A stretch of 64,000 bases of DNA from Odontesthes bonariensis (taxonomy: Eukaryota > Chordata > Actinopteri > Atheriniformes > Atherinopsidae). Shown here in pieces: positions 24,841-38,129 of this stretch; the first letter of the stretch is position 1; each line of letters starts with the position of its first letter. Below the pieces are notes generated by a model. That model saw nothing but the letters and a program-made list of their open reading frames with translations. It was not told where the DNA came from and did no database searches. The translations under genes were made by a program, and so were the position numbers. Location: NCBI RefSeq assembly GCF_027942865.1, contig NC_134524.1, positions 25,830,536-25,894,535 of the forward strand. The letters run 5' to 3'.

Positions 24841-26640
24841 AGAAGTCATACAGCTTCTTTTACTGATTTACACCTCATGGAGAGCTTCTTAAAATAACTC
24901 AAAGCAACAACTAAAGTTGAACACACTTCTCTCGGTGAGACCATTTCATTGAAAAGGCTTTAACTTGCTGTTAGAAACTAATCAAAAAAGTGAAAACATT
25001 TATCCAGTGGAGCAGCCATGCCCTCCGTACTACAACTATCCGGCTGCCCAAGTCACTTCTCCATAAAGCACCAATCAAAAGTCTTTTAAGAGGCTCATTA
25101 ATAACAGACATCAAAGTGCTGTGCCTCACCTCATTATGTGAAAAAAAAAACATCCTAATGAGGAGTCTGCTCTGCCTACTGCAGAATGAGAGGAGCAATT
25201 TGCCTCTTTCATTTTTCCCCATTGAGACGGAGAGTGAGACAAGTGCTCAGGTGGAATTGTGGAGCTGAGGACAAAGTAGAGAAAAATGACATCCCTGTCA
25301 ATTAGCTCTGCCTTGTTATATGTGCACTGGGAGAAGGTGGGAGGCAGAGATGCAGGAAATAGCGAGGATGATGGCGAGTGCGTGCGAGGAAGAAAGAGAT
25401 GTTTTTGGGTTCTTTTCATCTAAGCTACAGCTGATTAATTGACTGGGAGGAGACAAAGTGACAACATATCTTTAAAGTAACAGGCTGTAGGTGGGAAAGA
25501 GGAGGCGCACCTATTTGATTGTCACAACTTGCCGAATAGATCCAGATCAGCACATTTGATTTTACATGGCTCCCTGATTGAGTCGGATTATAGCCTGATT
25601 TGTTAAGAGTTAGTTTTGTGGCATTTATTTCTAAAGCTGTTTGGAGGACATGTCAAAAATTCCAAGACCCGCAGGCAGACAAAAATGATTCTCTTCAACA
25701 ACAGACGAGAGGGCTTCATGGGTGTTCAAAATCAGTCCTTGCAAGTATTTTCTTTTTTTTCTTTTTGAGAAAGAGACTACAGGAGGATCGCTGCATAAAT
25801 GCTCACATGCTCTTTACTGATCAGTGAGGAAAGTTGCTGCTATGCCGTCTTTTATTTAAAAAAACCTGTTGCGCTGTACTTCTTCACACTTGGACCTTGC
25901 ACATCACTGCCTGCTTACTTTCACCTTATTGTGTTGTTTAGTTTTTTTTTTTTTTAGTTTAGTTTAAACTTAAAGGCTCTTTTTTTTGCAGGACTTTTGA
26001 GAGACTTCAAACATCCTCTTTACTGAGGGGACACTATTTTTGTTTGTAAATGGAAGAATAGCAGCCTATATTAAGTGACTTCTGGTGTTCTTACATGTGC
26101 CTGCCTATCTCCTCAGTGTGTGGTGTACTTTTATCTTTGAGAGTGGGTGGGACCACCGCCTTAAAGGGACCACCAAGGTTTTGTAAAGGTGACTCGCTCT
26201 CTTTAAATGGAAAAATAGCTACTTCTAACTAGTTGTAGTATTCAAACAGTTGTGTAATATATCATATCATTCCTATTAATAAGAATGACACCATGTATCG
26301 CTTTCATTGCATTTCTGGTAGGACTGTAGTGTTGACTAGAAGGAATACGGTTAAGTGTATCTAAAAGGCAATTACAGACAGGAGTTTGGTTTGATGAAAT
26401 ATTAAAACAGCTTGCCATATCGCTCAGCTGAGAATTACCAAGCGTTGAAGTTCTTTTTTGGCCTTTAGCTCACTGTCTTTGCTGTAGATCTACTGCACAT
26501 TTTGAGTTCAATAACCACGGGATGAATAACCTTCTGTTTGGTAAGTGTCGAAAAAAAAACTGTCCTTGGTCACATGTGTAGCATTCACCTTTGACTGAAA
26601 CTCAACCAAACTAGTGTCGTCGTCAAGCGCTTTAATTAAT
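24841..26640. other. Non-coding region upstream of GRPEL1
   Basis: No gene recognised. Bases 24960-25600 contain few repeats and might include conserved regulatory sequence, but nothing in the sequence proves it. T-rich runs occur at 25750, 25940 and 25980. Confidence 0.4.
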
Positions 26641-26771
26641 CCGATTGGCCGTCTGAGGGAGTCTTTCCTCATACTCAGTTTTGATTGGCTCAAACGCTGC
26701 CTTCCACACATCATAATTGTTCATCCCGTCAGCGTGTGCTGCAAGGAAGAGTTTACTTGTACATTTGGAAA
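26640..26771 (+). promoter_or_regulatory. GRPEL1 proximal promoter with inverted CCAAT boxes
   Basis: Two ATTGG words (inverted CCAAT) at about 26643 and 26683 lie 90 to 130 bases before the GRPEL1 start codon, with no clear TATA box. Paired CCAAT boxes without TATA suit a housekeeping promoter. The transcription start is not visible. Confidence 0.5.
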
Positions 26772-29048
26772 ATGGCGAGCTGGTGTGTACGAGCAGTGAG
26801 ACAGAGCTACTCACTTGTAGCTTCACCTGCTTTAATAAGGTAAACGTCACTTATTGTCGACTTCATCCTTTGAAATGTGCTTTTACCGAAACGCTTGGCT
26901 CGCTTTAACCAGAGCATCAGCTCTTGTCAGCTCACGGCTGGAACCAGCTAGCAGCGTTAGCTTTTGAAACCTACCATAGTCCTCACTGTTGACCTTTACA
27001 GACCGTGGTGCCGGGTATTTGTTGTTTATTTTGGGTGTTTTTTGTTGGACGTGTTCTAGCTCACATGTAAGCATAACCACCGTATGGTGTGTGACATTGT
27101 TGGCATGTCATTGCTAAAGCGGGCGGGTGATGACATAACATACTGGGATTGTGAAGGGATGGATAGAGTTGATGCTAAGCTAACGTTCAACCTGTGTTAC
27201 TACATTTTCAAATAGAATAATAACGGTGGAGTTGGTGTTTGAGTTGTGTGCGCGTTGAAGCAAGAACGGCTTTTGTTTGACTGTAGCTTCATATTAATTA
27301 AAACCAGGATTTTCTGAATGGAGGTGCGTGTCATGTCCTCACCTTGTTCTGTTGGTTAAAGACAGATGATGACATAAGATTCTTCTCCAATTTGGACTGT
27401 TTACTTGACACTGTATTGTAATACTATTAGTGTAAGTAGTAGTAATAGTTAAGCTGACTGTAAATCATCCAAAGAGAAGTATTGCCTTCATCTGTCTTCA
27501 CTGTTAAATCCTGGTTTGGTTTGTTTTGTTTTGTTTTTTTACTTATATGAATAGTGAGTCACTTTAATTTATTTGTACATAATTTTTTTGTTGTTGTTGT
27601 TTTGGTTTTTATTTAACACAGAGGAGAGGACAGAAAAATAAGCAGAAAGAAGGTGATAACCTGCATTAAATGGCTCCAGGCAGGGACACGAAACAGGACT
27701 TCTAGTCGTGGTGTAAAGTTACATCGATCTACATCAATACATCGGACGGCAATCAGCAAGCCAATATCATCAATCCAGAATGAAAACATCAATCAGACAT
27801 CAATACTTTAATGTTTTGTGTGACGTGCCTTTATTTTGAAAAAAAAAAAATTATTGCAAAATTCCTCTGGCTCATCCAAAAAATATTTTGTTTGTACAAA
27901 TAGGAATGTATTGCTCTTGTAGCTTCTATTTACTTTATGTGGAAGTAGTTGAAGCTTAAAGTACATACCGTACTACTGTCAATCGCTGGCTCTTGAATTG
28001 ATTTGAATCGAAATTGTTTCGTGGCAGAATTGGTGATATTGGAAAGTATCAAATCATCCATTGAACCGATATAATAATGTATTGTGGTTTGATTTACACT
28101 GCCAGCTTCTAGCCTTTGCACATGCTCTGGCGCAGGGCTGCTGCTAGAGCCAGTGCTAAGTTGGTTCTAGCTAAGAACTGTCTGGATGTTTCCACAGACA
28201 TAGAGCCACAACAGAGCTAAGTTATTATATCGCTTTAAATGTTTTAACATCACAGGTATAGTTCCTTAACGCTCTTTTAAACAGCAGTTGGTGTTTGTGT
28301 ATTCTCTCTGCAACGCTGACTGGTGTTTCCAAACGCTAACCGGGATTTATGAGCGGTGAATTTCTACTCATGAAAGGTGACAATATTAAAGGAGACATAT
28401 TATGCCCTTTATCCACCAGCTGACGTAATTTCCAGAGGTCCTGATGAAATGTGTTCGGTATTCTTTGGTTATGAAAGCATGAATGTTGCTTCAGCAAAGT
28501 TGACCATTATCCTTACCGTCCAGAGCGTCTCCGCGAATGCTGTGCACGGCCACCCAGCAGAAGAATGGCCAAGGACCAGAGGAGGAGGCTGACAAGCCAG
28601 AGCAGAGTGCAGGGGAGAAGGCCCTGGTGGAGGAGAAGACCCAGCTGGAGGAGCAGCTCAAAGAGATGACAGTAAGTCAGAACTGGCCTCGGCTCAGTGG
28701 GATCCTCCAGCTGCACTTTCCTGATGAACACATTGAAGAAACGGGATTCTTCTTTCACCTCAACCTTTATTAAATGACATGTACCGCTACTAATCCCACA
28801 TTCTACTAATGAGCTGATGAACAAGCTTTCAGTTTGCTAAAACTACCAAATCCAAACATTTGGATTCCTGCTTCTCTAATGCCAGGATGTGCCGATTATG
28901 GTTTTTTTTTTTTTTTTTTTTTTTTTTTTCTTTCCTGTTTACTGTAAATCGGACAAAGGAAGCGATTTAAAGATGTCCCTCTGGGTCTTAGCAGATCAAA
29001 TGTACGTTACAGACTGCATCAGTTCACTAAAAACAGATATAATCACTA

Positions 29049-29080
<32 letters not shown>

Positions 29081-29592
29081 CAGTATCGCTGTAGATAACC
29101 GTTCCTTCACCAACAAAATAAATGCAGTGATAATTGAGGTATGATTATTAGATTCACTACTGTTGTTTAATCTCTGTACATCTCCGTATGTAGACTCTGA
29201 GAACTCAAGGGGACATTGGCCATCATGATTCCATGTTTATCAAATCAAAAATCAAATCAAATTTATTTGTATAGCACATTTCATGTACAAACAGTTCAAA
29301 GTGCTTTACATAAAATAAAAGCATTGCAGCAGGGAGTGCAAGAAGCAGTTTATGAAAGAAACTGCTGCTCATGACTGGTTACAGTTTATCCTGCACTTCA
29401 TTAGACGATGCACATGACATTTTTAAACTGTCCTTCTGCTTTTTTAACAGGAGAAATATAAGAGGGCCTTAGCAGACACAGAGAACCTGAGGATGAGGAG
29501 TCAGAGGATGGTAGAGGATGCTAAATTATATGGTAAAAACTTCTTTTCATTTTAACTTTCTGCTTCTTCACACGCTCAGTTTGCAGCACCTT

Positions 29593-29630
<38 letters not shown>

Positions 29631-30372
29631 ATAAAAAAGGTCCATCAGAAATGGATCAAATAATCTGCAGTTACACACTCCCACCACTAGGTGTCCCAAA
29701 AGTCCAACTTAAGCCTTTTCCTGGTGTCTCTATTGAATAGTTGAACTGTTTGATTGGTGTACTTCAAACTTTAATCAGTTTTCTTTTTTCTTTATGTACT
29801 TTATTTTTCTGAAAAAGGGAAGATGTAATAATGACATTTATTGTTGATTAAACATGTAATGCAGCTGCATAGTGTTTTTTTTTTTGTTTGTTTTTTTTCT
29901 TGTTAATGGTTAATGCGTAACTACAGATAAGTATTCTTTGTATGTGTCATCGTGTGAAAACGTGGCTCTTGATGCAGAACATTTCTGCCCAAAACTCATA
30001 CCGTCAACCATCTTTCTCTCTCCAGGGATCCAGGGCTTCTGTAAGGACCTGTTGGAGGTGGCCGACATCTTGGAGAAGGCCACAGAGAGCGTGCCCAAGG
30101 AAGAGGTGACGAGCCAGAATCCTCACCTGAAGAACCTGTACGACGGCCTGGTGATGACCGAGGTCCAGGTCCAGAAGGTGTTCACCAAGCACGGCCTGGT
30201 CAAGCTTAACCCAGAAGGCCAGAAGTTTGATCCCTACGAGCACGAGGCCCTCTTCCACGCTCCCGTAGAGGGGAAAGAGCCCGGCACCGTCGCCATAGTA
30301 ACCAAAGTGGGCTACAAGATTCACGGTCGCACCCTCAGGCCGGCGTTGGTGGGTGTCGCCAAAGCCCCCTAG
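26772..30372 (+). CDS. grpel1: GrpE-like 1, mitochondrial nucleotide exchange factor
   Basis: GRPEL1 is the matrix nucleotide exchange factor for mitochondrial HSP70 in the TIM23-linked import motor. Four exons join in frame: 26772-26839, 28524-28671, 29451-29532, 30026-30372, all with GT-AG ends, giving 214 residues (human 217). Exon 1 encodes an Arg-containing, acid-free presequence (MASWCVRAVRQSYS). Exon 2 gives the LCTAT-QKN segment and a Glu/Lys coiled coil. Exon 3 carries the YKRALADTENLR core of the GrpE long helix. Exon 4 holds the head domain with CKDLLEVADILEKAT, NPHLKNLYDGLVMTE, KFDPYEHEA and GYKIHGRTLRPALVGV. Nothing is missing. Introns carry an L2 tail (29241-29350) and homopolymer runs. 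A polyadenylation signal AATAAA is at 30666. The identity is secure. Confidence 0.97.
28902..28930. repeat. Poly-T run in GRPEL1 intron 2
   Basis: About 28 consecutive T from 28902. A matching A run of about 26 at 29054-29080 lies 150 bases away. The pair could fold back or mark the edges of a small retro-insertion. Confidence 0.7.
29241..29350 (-). mobile_element. L2-like LINE 3' tail in GRPEL1 intron 2
   Basis: TCAAA-type units, AATTTATTTGTATAGCACAT and AAAGTGCTTTACATAAAATA followed by GCATTGCAGCAGGGAGTG match the tails at 18324 and 39131. Only about 110 bases are present, as usual for a 5'-truncated LINE copy. Confidence 0.75.
29597..29633. repeat. (TA)n microsatellite
   Basis: Alternating TA for about 28 bases followed by imperfect continuation, in GRPEL1 intron 3. 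Confidence 0.8.
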
Positions 30373-30690
30373 AACTGAAGTGGCCCCTACGTAACGGTGG
30401 GATCAGCATTGTTGCCTGCGCGAAGGATAACCCCGGATAGATGCTCAGGGGGCCGCTCATGGTCCCGCCACCCTGTTCCCACAAGCCCGTCCCATCTTCC
30501 ACCATCCTGAGGTGCCTCAGAGAGGCGGCAACCCAACTGAACTTTCTAAGTGGACAATATCAAAAGGTTTTTAAGAGATACACTTTGTCTGGCATGGGAC
30601 TTTTTTTTTTTTTTTGTCATAAGTCATGTGAGTTGAGTTCTTTCAGATAATGTCAAAGATATTTAAATAAAAAGTCACCAGATCACCGGC
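30373..30690 (+). other. grpel1: GRPEL1 3' untranslated region
   Basis: About 300 bases follow the stop codon up to the first AATAAA (30666-30671), which is the likely cleavage signal. A T run lies at 30600-30616. Confidence 0.6.
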
Positions 30691-33600
30691 CGAGGCTCTC
30701 ATGTCTGTTCTCAGGAGAAGAAAAAGCAGGTTGGATAAAAGACGAGTGTGGGCGTACACACCAAAGTCTGTGTCATTCCAGACTGTTGGTTAGAGCCCGA
30801 ATAATAATATTAATTATCTTCAAGTGAACTTTTACGAGTTGGAACTTCATTCTTTGAATAAATCGAGGAACGCCTCTGGAGATGTGATGGAACGGTTGAG
30901 TTGTTACTCTGCTCTGAGGTTCGCTTCCCAAATGGAAGTTTGGCTTAAACACATTTGTCTTGGTCACGTGGACACGACCGGGGTCAGCTAAAGCAACCTC
31001 AGCCAGTCTAACATCTCACGGTTTGGCTCGGTAATGATAACCGACGATGTAACGATCTGTGAACCAGTGTGACAAATTGTGTGTGGACTCGTGTCCAAAT
31101 ATTACAGCACCAGAATAAAACGATTCGTATTGAAATCCTTGTTGGATGAAGTGTCTTGACTCTACACGGGACACGTCTTCACCCCCAGGCATTGTTATTT
31201 ATTTTTTTTCTTTGTTTAAAACTTGTTTGGCAGGAAGTTTCCGCAGCTAGTACGATAATCTTGTGGATATTTAAAGCCATTTAGAACACCAGTAATAGAA
31301 TGACTGGGTCTGCCACAAAATCAGCTAATGACCTAACAGTCGCATTACACGTCCTTCCCATAGCAATGTGGATGTGGTGAGAATTCCAAACTGCATTAAA
31401 CAAAACAATTGGACGGACTTTCTTTCTTCGTGTTTCTCTTTAAGGGGCAGAAAGTTTTTTTTTTTTTTTGTGGAATTTGTCAATAATAAAACATTTTCAG
31501 ATTGAGTGACCCTCTACTCTTTAAAAGTGTTGCTCAGAACTGTTTAGGTGAGGTATCGCCTGCTTGTATTTTCCCTGAGTCCTGAATGCAGGTGGAGGAC
31601 CTACAGTCGCGCGTCAGTAAAAGCTGAAATACTATTCTGTAAATGCACTTTTATCGCAGTCCTGTGTTTAGAATCCCAAGTGGAAGCAAGTTAAAACTTT
31701 AATGTTTTAACCAGATGTAACTGATCATCAGCTCAGTGGAGTAACTGACTCCATTCATTCCATTCAAATGCTCACCTTTTTGGTTTGGTTTAGCTGTGTT
31801 CATTCTTTCATCCAATTTTTATCCAAGGTTTTATTTCACTTTATAATGCAGCTTTGCTGTTCATGTGATTTTAATCTGAATGTAAAAAAGTAGAACTCGA
31901 TTAAACTGACAATGACTTTTTTTTTTTTTTGAAGATCCAAAGTTTAACTGCAGATTTTTTAATTTCCTTTCACCTAAATCGTTTTTTCAAATGAAACTTT
32001 TTTTTTTTTTTTTTAGATGCTCTCCCTCTGCTTCAACCCACCTGATTCAGATGAAATAGATTTCTGCGTTCTGCACAAGCCTGCTAATGATGTATTGATT
32101 TGAAGCAGGGAAGCATCTAAAGCCCGCAGGACAGCGGCCCTCGAGGACCCGGATGTGGACCTCCGTGGCTTAAACCCACCGAAGAGGAAACGGGACTTTT
32201 TTTTTTTTTAACACAGCTCCACACGTGCCTTTTTGTGCAATGACAAAGTAACAGAGAATTAAGACTGGTACCATGGCTGGAATTAAAATGCTGCTTTGTG
32301 ATCCAAAAACATTTCTTTTTTTTTATTACAAAAGCTATAAAAATTTCCATGACACAAAATACTGTACATTTCACAAGTCACTAATTATACCCCCCCCCAA
32401 TTTATCTTACAAAATTATTAACATACGGTGACACAAGTAAGCAAACCCCCTCCCCTCACTTCTTGAAAAATATCTGTTCCACTCTCTCCTTCTACATCTA
32501 GTTTCCAGGTTATTCTTTGAGCAACCCGGAACATTTGGTTGCACCTGCAGAACAATGCCTCAGTCTGTCGGGTGGAAAGCATCGCCGCCTTCATTAGAGC
32601 AGTCCAACGTGGTAAAAGGGTTTGTGTTGAAGGTAAAATAAAAAAGAAATCATGGATAAAATCCACACCATCTCTATTTTACAGTATTGACACGAAGCTC
32701 GTTCTGCTGCTGAGACGTTTTCCCTCCATCACCGACAGCTGACAGAACTCTGAGTCCAGTTGGAATATGTTAACAAATAAAAAAGAATAAAAACTGATTT
32801 AAAAGGAATGGACCCGCATAGAAAAAACAAAAAAAATGTGAGAAAATTTTATTCGCACCCTTTCTGTGTTTAGAGTCTGTCTCTAAACCCACTTTGACTG
32901 CCAAACCGCTGAAGTCCCTTAAAAGCTCCGTGCCATCGATCAGTGGGTTCTCCCGACTGTAAACGATGAATACTTGTGCCGAAAACATTTCGAAATAAAA
33001 AAACAACACGTCCAGGAGTCCCATTGGCTCGCCCTGGAAGACGGCTCATTAACATCAACGGTGTTCAGGACGGGCAGCTGGGCGTTGTAGATTATATCCA
33101 AGCAGGAGGGAAAAAGTGCACTTGTTGGGGCCTCATTTCTGCCCTGGTTCACGACGCATTGGTGCTCGAGTCGCAGTGTGTTTAAATACGGGATCGGGTC
33201 AAACTATACAGTGTGTGTGCGTGTCTCTCCCAGTGTAACCCGAACGCTTTTATCGGTAAAGTATTAATATATCCGTTACTGCACAGCGGTACGTGGACTC
33301 AACAGTTTGTTTTTTTTTAACCATAATGGACACGCAACCGATCCATACTCTCAGTGCAGATAGTGATTTACATGCTACAATAATCAATACCACAAAAAAA
33401 AAGGCAAAGGGACATTTTTTTTAAGCAACCCCAGCTACCACCACAGTGTTAATGCCACTGAAGACCTGCGTTTAAACCTCTAAAGTGACTACATTTCAGT
33501 CAGCACATGTTCCAGCACCACCAGCTCACACCTTTCCTCTTTAATTCAGCTCTCCTGCTGACAAGCTGGGGGCGCAAAGCTGCATGACAGCCATACTTCA

Positions 33601-34442
33601 GCGCTGTAGCTAACTTACACATTTGTCGTTTTGGGTTTTTTTCCGACTGTATTGTACCGTGTGTGAACAGAGAAGAAAAGTCATTTCACTGACACACTTA
33701 AAAACTCAGATCTGAAAGGTCCGGCACGCGACTCTAAATCTGACTTTGTTCGGTTTTTAATCGGCACATTTTCCGGACATTTTCATTCCATTGACTGGCC
33801 GCCCCACATGCTGATACACCGAATCATCTGAAGTACTGAACTTGCAGCCGTCTTCATTTCAAACCGCCAGCTCTTGCTGAAAAGGTCCCGAGGCGTGTTT
33901 TAAACTGACGAACGCCAAACAAAATACACCAAACCGGATAGTTAGAGAGAAACTCACGCTGTTGATTTTTTTTTTTTTGTGTCACCGACCACTTGTGAAA
34001 AACACTTAGAAAAAGCCTTCTTTTCAGCACGACCTTTGCCCTTGAGCCGTTTGAATTTAAAGGAATATTTCTACATTAATATCTGCAGGGGAGCGTGTCG
34101 CAGGAACACTAGAAACGACTGAAACTGCTCGTTCTTTTTGTTGTTCTTCTTATTGTCATTTAGAATCACTGGCGACCCAAAACTGTCACTCACCGCCGTC
34201 CCTTTCAAATGCAAAAATATAGTCTTAGATTTGTTCCTTTACCTGGTATGAAAATATACTTTTTAAATTTATTATTTTTTTTCCAGTGGGACATCTTCTT
34301 TTTTTTTTTTTCCTTTGCAATGTACATATTCACAAATTCAACCCTGAAAAAGAAAAAACCTAAAAAGGATGACAGCCAGAAGTTCTGCCCTTCCCGTTTA
34401 TGAGCTGCCATCAGCTTATTGTTAGCGACCCAAACCGGGTTG
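30691..34442. other. Intergenic DNA and TADA2B 3' untranslated region
   Basis: GRPEL1 and TADA2B converge here. No further gene is recognised. On the minus strand AATAAA occurs at 34273-34268, 170 bases past the TADA2B stop, and again at 32327-32322. A short or a 2.1-kb 3' untranslated region are both possible. Many T and A homopolymers are present (31457, 31917, 32000, 32200, 33970). Confidence 0.4.
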
Positions 34443-37400
34443 CTACGAGGCGTCTCTGGATATCCAGCCGCTCTCTGTGAGGAAGGTGAGAATGCGCTTC
34501 TTGAGGACCTTGTCCAGGTAGCTGGGCAGCCGGCTCTTGGCCGGGATGCCTTGCCTTTTCTGCAGGTGATCTTTGATGATGATGGTTTTGACAGTCAGGT
34601 AGCGCGTGGGGCTCAGGTTGAGAGAGTTACACAGCACCTTCTCCCTATCCGACAGTAGCTCAAAGCCCGTCAGATTCTCAATCGCTGCAAACTCGCCATC
34701 TTTGCCCTCTTCTTTGATCCCTCCTCCAACCCCCAGGCCCCCAGCACCGCCTCCTCCACCACCGGCGCCGCCCCCGATTCCCAACCCGGAGCCGAGGCCG
34801 CCGCCTGAGCTGCCGCGTTTGGAGTTGACCACGCTTTTGTTCTCCTTGCGTTTCTCCCGTTTGTGGCGTGCGGCTTCGTATTCAGCGGACTCTTCCAGCC
34901 GTGCGATGCCGTTGCGCCGGTAGCGCTGCAGCTCGCGTACTTTGGCCCTCAGCACTCGCTCTTTGTGCATGTTCTCAAAGAACTCTTCAAATTCCCGGTG
35001 CGCCATGAACTGGCAGAGCGCCCGCAGCCGCACCCTCTGGTCCTTCTCTTCCTTGGTGATCTTCCTTTTGGGCGTGCTCGGAATGGGACCCGATCCCGCC
35101 GCCGCCATGGAGCCCGATCCGACGGCGCCTCCGCCGACTCCCGCTCCCCCGGCGGCACCGGAAGCACCTCCAACTCCCAACCCTCCCGGTTTCTCCTTCT
35201 CCTTGTCCTTCTTGTCTCTGCCGAGGAACGCGGGCACCAGGTTGTAGTCTCGGGCGATGTTCTTCCGTCGCTGGCGTTCTCGAAGCTTGCGCACATACAT
35301 GTCCACGTGGGCACGCTTCATCTCAATTTCCACGTCTTCGTCGTCGTAGTTGACCGAGAGCCCACTGATGAGCTTCTCGGCATCCTGGTCGTACTCGATT
35401 TCATAGTCGTCCCGCAGCGGCATGTAGCCAAGCTGCTGCTGCTCAGCCAGGCTTATATCCAGCGGGGGGAGGGGCGTGGTGAGGCTGGGCGACAGGGGGC
35501 CCCCGCTCGGACAGGTGTGGTCAGTCACCCGGTTGGGAATATTGTCAGGAATGCAGGCTTTGCCCAGGTTACCGTGGATGTACATCGTGACATAGTGTTC
35601 CATGACCTCCTGAGGAGTTCGGGATGCTCCGACATGAGCGGCCATATCCTCCTGGAAGAGAACAAAGCAGAAGCCGTCACGAAACGACCGACCAATCGCA
35701 TTTAAGTGAGCTGTGGCTGCACGTAGGTTAACCATGTGGACACATTGGGTAAAATATCAGCAAACGTCTGACTACAATTAAGCTTTTTTTTTTTTTTAAT
35801 GCTTTTCTAAAATCCCTGTGGCTGGCAGATGGAGAGAGAGGTATTGTGCTGTGATCCTTTATTAATTAACCCATTAGGACCTGATGCAGGCCTGGGATGG
35901 CAAAATCCAAAAATGAATTCAAAAGTAGTGTATAGCCTTTAGCATTTAGTTTTATTTTAAATGTGCTGCCATATGAATGAAAGTGCCATAACATTTGTTG
36001 TGCAAACACACTTTTAACATCAGCATCTTTCTGTAGTTTTTATGTAGAAGCCTCGCTCCACTGTCTGTTTCCTTGAATGACTTGCTGCTATCAGTTGTGT
36101 GTTTTGCCTTTAAGTGATATTTTAGACTGGAACTACTACGCTGAGAAGACAATTCAACTTGGCTGTAAATGCAGGAGTTTTTTAAAAAAATGTATTTTGA
36201 AATACATGCTTTTACGTTGAAACAAGTAAAACAGGAAGTAGCACCGGTTAGCTCCGAGGGCTTCACACAGAGACCGAGGAGCACCTGTAACGGTGATGTT
36301 ACCTGCTAGTTTCTTTTTATTTTATTACTCCATGCTTCGTGGTGTTTGCTGTAACTGTGTGAATGTGATGCATAGGAGAAGTGGAAGTTAAAGAATCCTA
36401 GTTCTGACCGTGAAGATTGACTCTGCCGTTGGTTGAGAAGCAGGCTAAAGTGGCCAGTATTACTTTGATTATTTATTGGTACCAGCGACAATGCTAAGAG
36501 TGCTATTTCTTTAATGATTACAACAACTAATGTTGTCTTTTACTTTGTTTACTTGAACATTTAGTTCTACGTTGTTGATGTGGCGTTAATAAACATCTGT
36601 GAAAAGAACCGGAGTCTTGCATCCAATCAATGTGTGGCATATTGGCAGAGTTTACAGATGACTTTGGTTCTGTTGACACCACTGGGCAGGAGGCAGGGCC
36701 TCGTGGACAACACGGGCCAAATAAGAACATTCACATCATTCCTGTTCGTGCCATCATTTGTATTCCTGTGACAAGTTTTAGTTGCACTTAATTTTGTTGG
36801 CCCAATGAAACATTTGCATTTTTCTTTTCCTTTCTTTCAGGAGTGCCAAGTCATTAAGTCGGTAACTGTGTATCAGCTTTATAAAAACTATTTCATTTAT
36901 ATATGTAGACATGAAGAAGCAACTGTTATCATGCAAACTCTATTGTTTCTCCGGCATTAAAGGGATAACAAAACATGGCCAAATCGTAATCTTAAACGTC
37001 AGTATCCCTCCAGAATTTCCAAATCTGTGCATTCCTGCCATTTGCCACTTTAAAGTATACTTCGTCTGTGGAGTTTTTTGTATATTCTAATGTTTCCTTC
37101 ACACTGCGTTTTTTCTTGGTCGACGTTTTCTCAACGTTATCCATCCTGCAGCGTCGCCTTCACAGGGAGAGTTACCCCCAACAAAAAGGCCAATGTGACT
37201 TTGTTGAGTTACATGGTGTCAAGGTAAAACTGTCAACATCTTTTTCTTTCCACGAAGCTTCAACGTTACTTAAATGGTAAGGAACAGGACTGATGTATCT
37301 ATGGGGATTTATGAGGTTTATACACTGAATTTGAGTCTGCGCTATACCTGCTGTACAGTACGGTGCAAGAAAATCTATTTAGTGCAGAAATCCAAGTTTA

Positions 37401-38129
37401 AGATTAGGTGAGTGTCTGATAGATTTATATCAAAATAAACTATAGACGTTCATATTTCCTACCTTCCTCCTACAGTGTTTGTATTGTACTACTGATCTGA
37501 GTAATATCACGTCTCTATGACTGTTAATATTCCTTGGTAAATTGCTACCAGTGTGTGTTTGTGTGCCATCTCATTTACCTTTTTTTTTTTAAACATGAAA
37601 AACTGTACCTTGCTTAAAAAAACGGGTCTCCTCTACTGTTTTGGAAGGAACAAATTACAGGGGTTCTGCTGTCTTGTTTTTACGACAGGGTCAAAGTAAT
37701 TAAGACTGTAAATTTTCTATCCTGAAGTCGCAAACGTTATTCGTAATATTACCGCTCGTTGGCAACCTGTGTCCTGTCCACACGCGCCAGAGCTAAAGTC
37801 TTGTTAGCATGTCATAAGAAGTACAGAGGTAACTTGAGTGATTAAATAAAGTCATGTACCCAGTTTCCAAATCCATACTGCTCGATAGCATCGAGTAACG
37901 ACTGCTCTTCCCTGCTAGTCCATCCTCCCTCTGCCTCGGGACCCCAGAGAGAGAACCGACCGCCGTCGACCTGCTGGTAGCCGTGCCATCTCCGGTGATT
38001 ACCGATTTCTGCACCCGCTGAGAAGCACTCCGGGCACAGCTCGATATCCGGGCAGTCGGTGCACCGAAGCCGCAGGTTTGTAACATCTGCAAGGCAGTTA
38101 ACGCAGTACTTCTTTCCCAGGTCGGCCAT
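34443..38129 (-). CDS. tada2b: Transcriptional adaptor 2B (SAGA histone acetyltransferase module)
   Basis: TADA2B is the ADA2-type adaptor of the SAGA GCN5/PCAF acetyltransferase module in the nucleus. Two coding exons on the minus strand, 38129-37860 (90 codons) and 35651-34443 (402 codons plus stop), join at FGNW|EDMAAHVG with GT-AG ends and phase 0. The product is 492 residues (human 420). The start MADLGKKYCV matches the family; an in-frame upstream ATG at 38213 is unlikely. Domains: ZZ-type zinc finger about 8-58 (CVNC, CTDC, CPEC, H-RR-H), SANT 66-117 (GGWTSREEQ), the conserved middle with RKNIARDYNLVPAFLG, and SWIRM about 411-492 ending ESGWISRDAS. The extra length comes from two Gly-rich insertions, about residues 245-280 and 365-402. 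The gene is head to head with CCDC96. Confidence 0.97.
35652..37859 (-). other. tada2b: TADA2B intron 1
   Basis: The 2.2-kb intron has a donor at 37859-37858 and an acceptor just before 35651. No other gene is recognised in it. Minor open frames such as 35952-36284 have no known motif. Confidence 0.8.

Noticed and set aside
34863-35705. 280-codon plus-strand ORF opposite TADA2B
   Set aside because: It is the antisense shadow of the GC-rich TADA2B exon; TADA2B itself matches its family along the whole exon.
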